Assembly (NCBI RefSeq): GCF_005405365.1
Contig: NZ_BJDX01000002.1
Span: forward strand, 310,001 to 374,000
Source: Enterococcus xiangfangensis
Lineage (GTDB): Bacteria > Bacillota > Bacilli > Lactobacillales > Enterococcaceae
Reading direction: 5' to 3'
DNA length: 64,000 nt
Position numbers and translations under genes: made by a program. Below the pieces are notes generated by a model that searched no databases, had not been told where the DNA came from, and saw nothing but the letters and a program-made list of their open reading frames with translations. This document shows, piece by piece, positions 62,079-64,000 of this stretch (the first letter of the stretch is position 1; the number at the start of each line of letters is the position of its first letter).

Positions 62079-63170
62079 ATGTCGAATTATGCTTTTTTAA
62101 AAACGTATCAGTTCAAAAATGGCGTTGAAATCAAAAACCGGATCGTTATTCCGCCAATGACCGAAGCATCCAGTTTAGAAAATGGAGCCGTGTCTCAAGA
62201 CGAGTTACGCTATTTCAAAATCCATACAGGTGGCGCAGGTATGTTTATTGCGCCAGCTGCGAATGTTACTGCACTTGGTAAAGGCTTTGAAGGTCAGCTA
62301 TCTATCGCTGAAGATCGGTTTCTACCTGGATTGACTCGCTTAGCTGAAACAATCAAACATGATGGGACAAAAGCTATCTTGCAATTGTATCACGCAGGGC
62401 GGATGTCTAATTCTGCTATTCTTCGCGGACAACAGACAGTCAGTGCCAGTGCAGTTGCGGCTCCCCGTCCAGGTTCTGAAACACCACGGGAACTAACTGA
62501 AGCAGAAATCGAAACGATTATCACAGCTTTTGGCGAAGCGACTCGTCGCGCCATCCAAGCAGGTTTTGATGGAATTGAATTGCATGGTGCGAATACTTAT
62601 TTGCTGCAACAATTCTTTTCACCACATTCAAATCGGCGCACTGATCAATGGGGCGGAACGATCGAAAAACGGATGGCTTTTATATTAAAAGTAATTACTA
62701 GTGTTCAGACCGCTGTACGCAACTATGCGACGACCCCTTTTATTATCGGTTATCGAATCTCGCCAGAAGAACTAGAGACTCCGGGGATTCGGATGGCAGA
62801 CACATTGAAACTGGTAGATGTTTTAGCTGACCAACCAATTGACTATTTACATATTTCTCTTGGAGATGTTTGGCAGTCTTCGTTAAATGATAAAAATGAT
62901 TCAGAGCCGCTAGTTTTGAAAATCAAACGTCAATTAGCGGGTCGTTTGCCTATCATCGCAGTTGGTGGATTAAAAACACCAGCAGAAGTTGAAAAAGTAA
63001 TGGAGGCAGGTATCGATTTTGCTGCTTTAGGACACGAAAGTCTTTACGAACCGCATTGGGTCCAGAAAGTGATCGCCGATCAGATCGACACAATCCGTTA
63101 TTCGATCGCTGAAGCTGATTATGAAGAACTAGGGATCAACTTAGCCTTTCGTGAATTCGGACATCTTTAA
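62079..63170 (+). CDS. Old Yellow Enzyme-family NADH:flavin oxidoreductase
   Basis: A 363-residue FMN-dependent ene-reductase-type TIM barrel. PPMTEASSLENGAVS (about 25-39), LQLYHAGRMSNS (about 101-112), the hallmark GFDGIELHGANTYLLQQFFSPHSNRRTDQWGG (in two parts, about 163-193; the catalytic region), and PIIAVGGLKTPAEVE (about 291). It reduces activated C=C bonds or nitro/quinone electrophiles. Next to a MerR regulator, which suggests an electrophile response. Confidence 0.9.
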   Translation: MSNYAFLKTYQFKNGVEIKNRIVIPPMTEASSLENGAVSQDELRYFKIHTGGAGMFIAPAANVTALGKGFEGQLSIAEDRFLPGLTRLAETIKHDGTKAILQLYHAGRMSNSAILRGQQTVSASAVAAPRPGSETPRELTEAEIETIITAFGEATRRAIQAGFDGIELHGANTYLLQQFFSPHSNRRTDQWGGTIEKRMAFILKVITSVQTAVRNYATTPFIIGYRISPEELETPGIRMADTLKLVDVLADQPIDYLHISLGDVWQSSLNDKNDSEPLVLKIKRQLAGRLPIIAVGGLKTPAEVEKVMEAGIDFAALGHESLYEPHWVQKVIADQIDTIRYSIAEADYEELGINLAFREFGHL

Positions 63171-63219
63171 AATCGAAATAAGATTGACGTATTGGTCAGT
63201 TATAACTTGTACACTTCAG

Positions 63220-63249
63220 ATCGCTAGAAATGATTCTAGCGATTTTTTT
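63220..63249 (+). terminator. terminator of the Old Yellow Enzyme gene
   Basis: Perfect stem ATCGCTAGAA / TTCTAGCGAT (63220-63229, 63234-63243), 4-nt loop, T run on the plus strand. Confidence 0.88.
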
Positions 63250-63253
63250 ATAA

Positions 63254-63688
63254 TTATTTCATGAGTTGATGTTCAGCAAGAACCTCTGCAGCTGACATCT
63301 CCTGTACGTATTTTTCGGTTCCATCATTTACCGCTTTGCCATAATACGCACGTTTAAAGTTGATCTCATCTAGCGTGTCATTTAGTTGCTGCATTTTTTG
63401 CTCAAGTGAAACTTTCAATTCTTCAAACATTTCTTTCCGCAATTGAAGGGTGGCATCGCCTGCTAAACACCATTGAATAAAGATCTTAATGTCCTTGATC
63501 TGCATTCCAGCGAGTTTCAAACATTGGATCATTTCAATCGTAGCAATATTTTTCTGCGAAAATATCCGATTTCCTGATGGATCTTTTACTAAATCAGGAA
63601 TTAATTCTTGCTTATCATAATAACGAATAGTTGATATTGGCAAAGCAAAGCGTTGGGCTACTTCACCGATAGAAAAAGTTGTTTGCAT
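63254..63688 (-). CDS. MerR-family transcriptional regulator
   Basis: About 144 residues: MerR winged helix (FSIGEVAQRFALPISTIRYYDKQELIPDLV), then KDPSGNRIFSQ and a long dimerisation helix with EQKMQQLNDTLDEINFKRAYY. No metal-binding Cys pair at the end, so it belongs with the AdhR-like aldehyde/electrophile group. The frame opens at 63709; AAAGGAG favours ATG 63686-63688. Divergent from the SDR gene. Confidence 0.88.
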   Translation of the reverse strand: MQTTFSIGEVAQRFALPISTIRYYDKQELIPDLVKDPSGNRIFSQKNIATIEMIQCLKLAGMQIKDIKIFIQWCLAGDATLQLRKEMFEELKVSLEQKMQQLNDTLDEINFKRAYYGKAVNDGTEKYVQEMSAAEVLAEHQLMK

Positions 63689-63716
63689 TATTTTGGCTCC
63701 TTTTTTCATTTTACTG

Positions 63717-63747
63717 TTGACCTAAAGTTGAGTTTAGATGATATAGT
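63717..63747 (+). promoter_or_regulatory. MerR-type promoter with 19-bp spacer
   Basis: -35 TTGACC (63717-63722), 19-bp spacer, -10 TATAGT (63742-63747). The spacer carries the dyad CTAAAGTTGAGTTTAG, close to the CTAAAGTTAACTTTAG-type operator of AdhR-like MerR activators. It drives the SDR gene. Confidence 0.8.
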
Positions 63748-63791
63748 GATTTTACCAAATTTTAGAGAATAAAGCGAAAAGGGGTTTTTAC

Positions 63792-64000
63792 ATGTCGATT
63801 AAAAATAAAGTAGTTGTCATTACAGGTGCTTCAAGCGGAATTGGTGCTGCAACTGCCAAAAAATTAGCTGAAAAAGGAGCGAAATTAGTTTTGGGGGCAC
63901 GTCGGAAAGATAGATTGCAAGAGTTGGCAAATGAGATCAAGCAAGCTGGCGGTCAAGTGATTTTTCAAGTAACTGATGTAACAAAAGTTTCCGATAACCA
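63792..64000 (+). CDS. short-chain dehydrogenase/reductase, cut by window end
   Basis: The first 69 codons of an SDR protein: the cofactor loop ITGASSGIG (10-18), then GARRKDRLQELANEI and the start of the D-V motif (VTDVT). AAAAGGGG ribosome site before ATG. The gene runs past the window. It is controlled by the MerR-type promoter, so it is probably part of an aldehyde/electrophile detoxification set with the Old Yellow Enzyme. Confidence 0.88.
   Translation, partial: MSIKNKVVVITGASSGIGAATAKKLAEKGAKLVLGARRKDRLQELANEIKQAGGQVIFQVTDVTKVSDN

Noticed and set aside
1-64000. CRISPR arrays, tRNA/rRNA genes, insertion sequences, prophage genes
   Set aside because: Read on both strands; no regular direct repeats with spacers, no tRNA-like cloverleaf with CCA-type ends, no transposase or integrase reading frame was found.

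Overview
This window reads as chromosomal DNA of a low-GC Gram-positive coccus of the order Lactobacillales, most like Enterococcus. The clues are AT-rich codon use, strong AGGAGG-type ribosome sites, an LysM/NlpC-P60 wall hydrolase, fused GlnP-type ABC transporters, a Met T-box leader, a Qnr-like pentapeptide protein like that of enterococci and a Firmicutes-type SOS polymerase cassette. The species cannot be named from sequence alone. No rRNA, tRNA, CRISPR array, prophage or intact insertion sequence was seen. The DNA is gene-dense and mostly split into short operons closed by clear Rho-independent terminators.

Layout. 0-5.5 kb: Cho/UvrC-like nuclease, secreted peptidoglycan hydrolase, metallophosphoesterase, orphan protein. 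5.6-11.7 kb: two divergent operons for the acetylase branch of diaminopimelate/lysine synthesis (dapA-dapB-dapH on the minus strand, N-acetyl-DAP deacetylase-lysA-dapF on the plus strand), each with its own near-consensus promoter. 11.7-17 kb: DeoR regulator and a polyol PTS operon with a sugar-phosphate epimerase and a 6-phospho-3-hexuloisomerase-like protein. 17-22.9 kb: a divergent 2-hydroxyacid dehydrogenase, RarD, GalM, a DadA-like oxidase, and a PadR regulator with a membrane partner. 23-25.2 kb: LexA-box-controlled Y-family polymerase cassette. 25.3-28.4 kb: arsRDA and arsC with only a remnant where a permease gene could have been. 28.5-45.6 kb: signal peptidase, Qnr-like protein, transporters, glutamine-type ABC system with aminotransferase, and a deoxynucleoside salvage pair preceded by two NrdR-like boxes.

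45.9-61.2 kb is a sulfur amino acid island: LysR/metE-metF, a T-box-led patB-metI-LysR unit, then an eight-gene operon (transsulfuration enzymes, glutathionyl-hydroquinone-reductase-like protein, N-acetyltransferase, ABC importer, M20 deacylase) resembling cysteine S-conjugate salvage. Ahead of this last operon lies the most striking element in the window: a 27-codon leader ORF with six Met and four Cys codons and three mutually exclusive hairpins, the plan of a translation-coupled transcription attenuator. The right end has a MoaF-like protein, an Old Yellow Enzyme and a MerR regulator divergent from an SDR gene cut by the window edge.

How the parts fit: the sulfur island appears to use three kinds of switch (LysR dyad, uncharged tRNA-Met T-box, leader-peptide attenuation) to tune methionine synthesis, cysteine formation and uptake of organic sulfur. 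The dap genes supply lysine and possibly meso-DAP. The ars, SOS, Qnr-like and OYE/MerR genes are stress functions.
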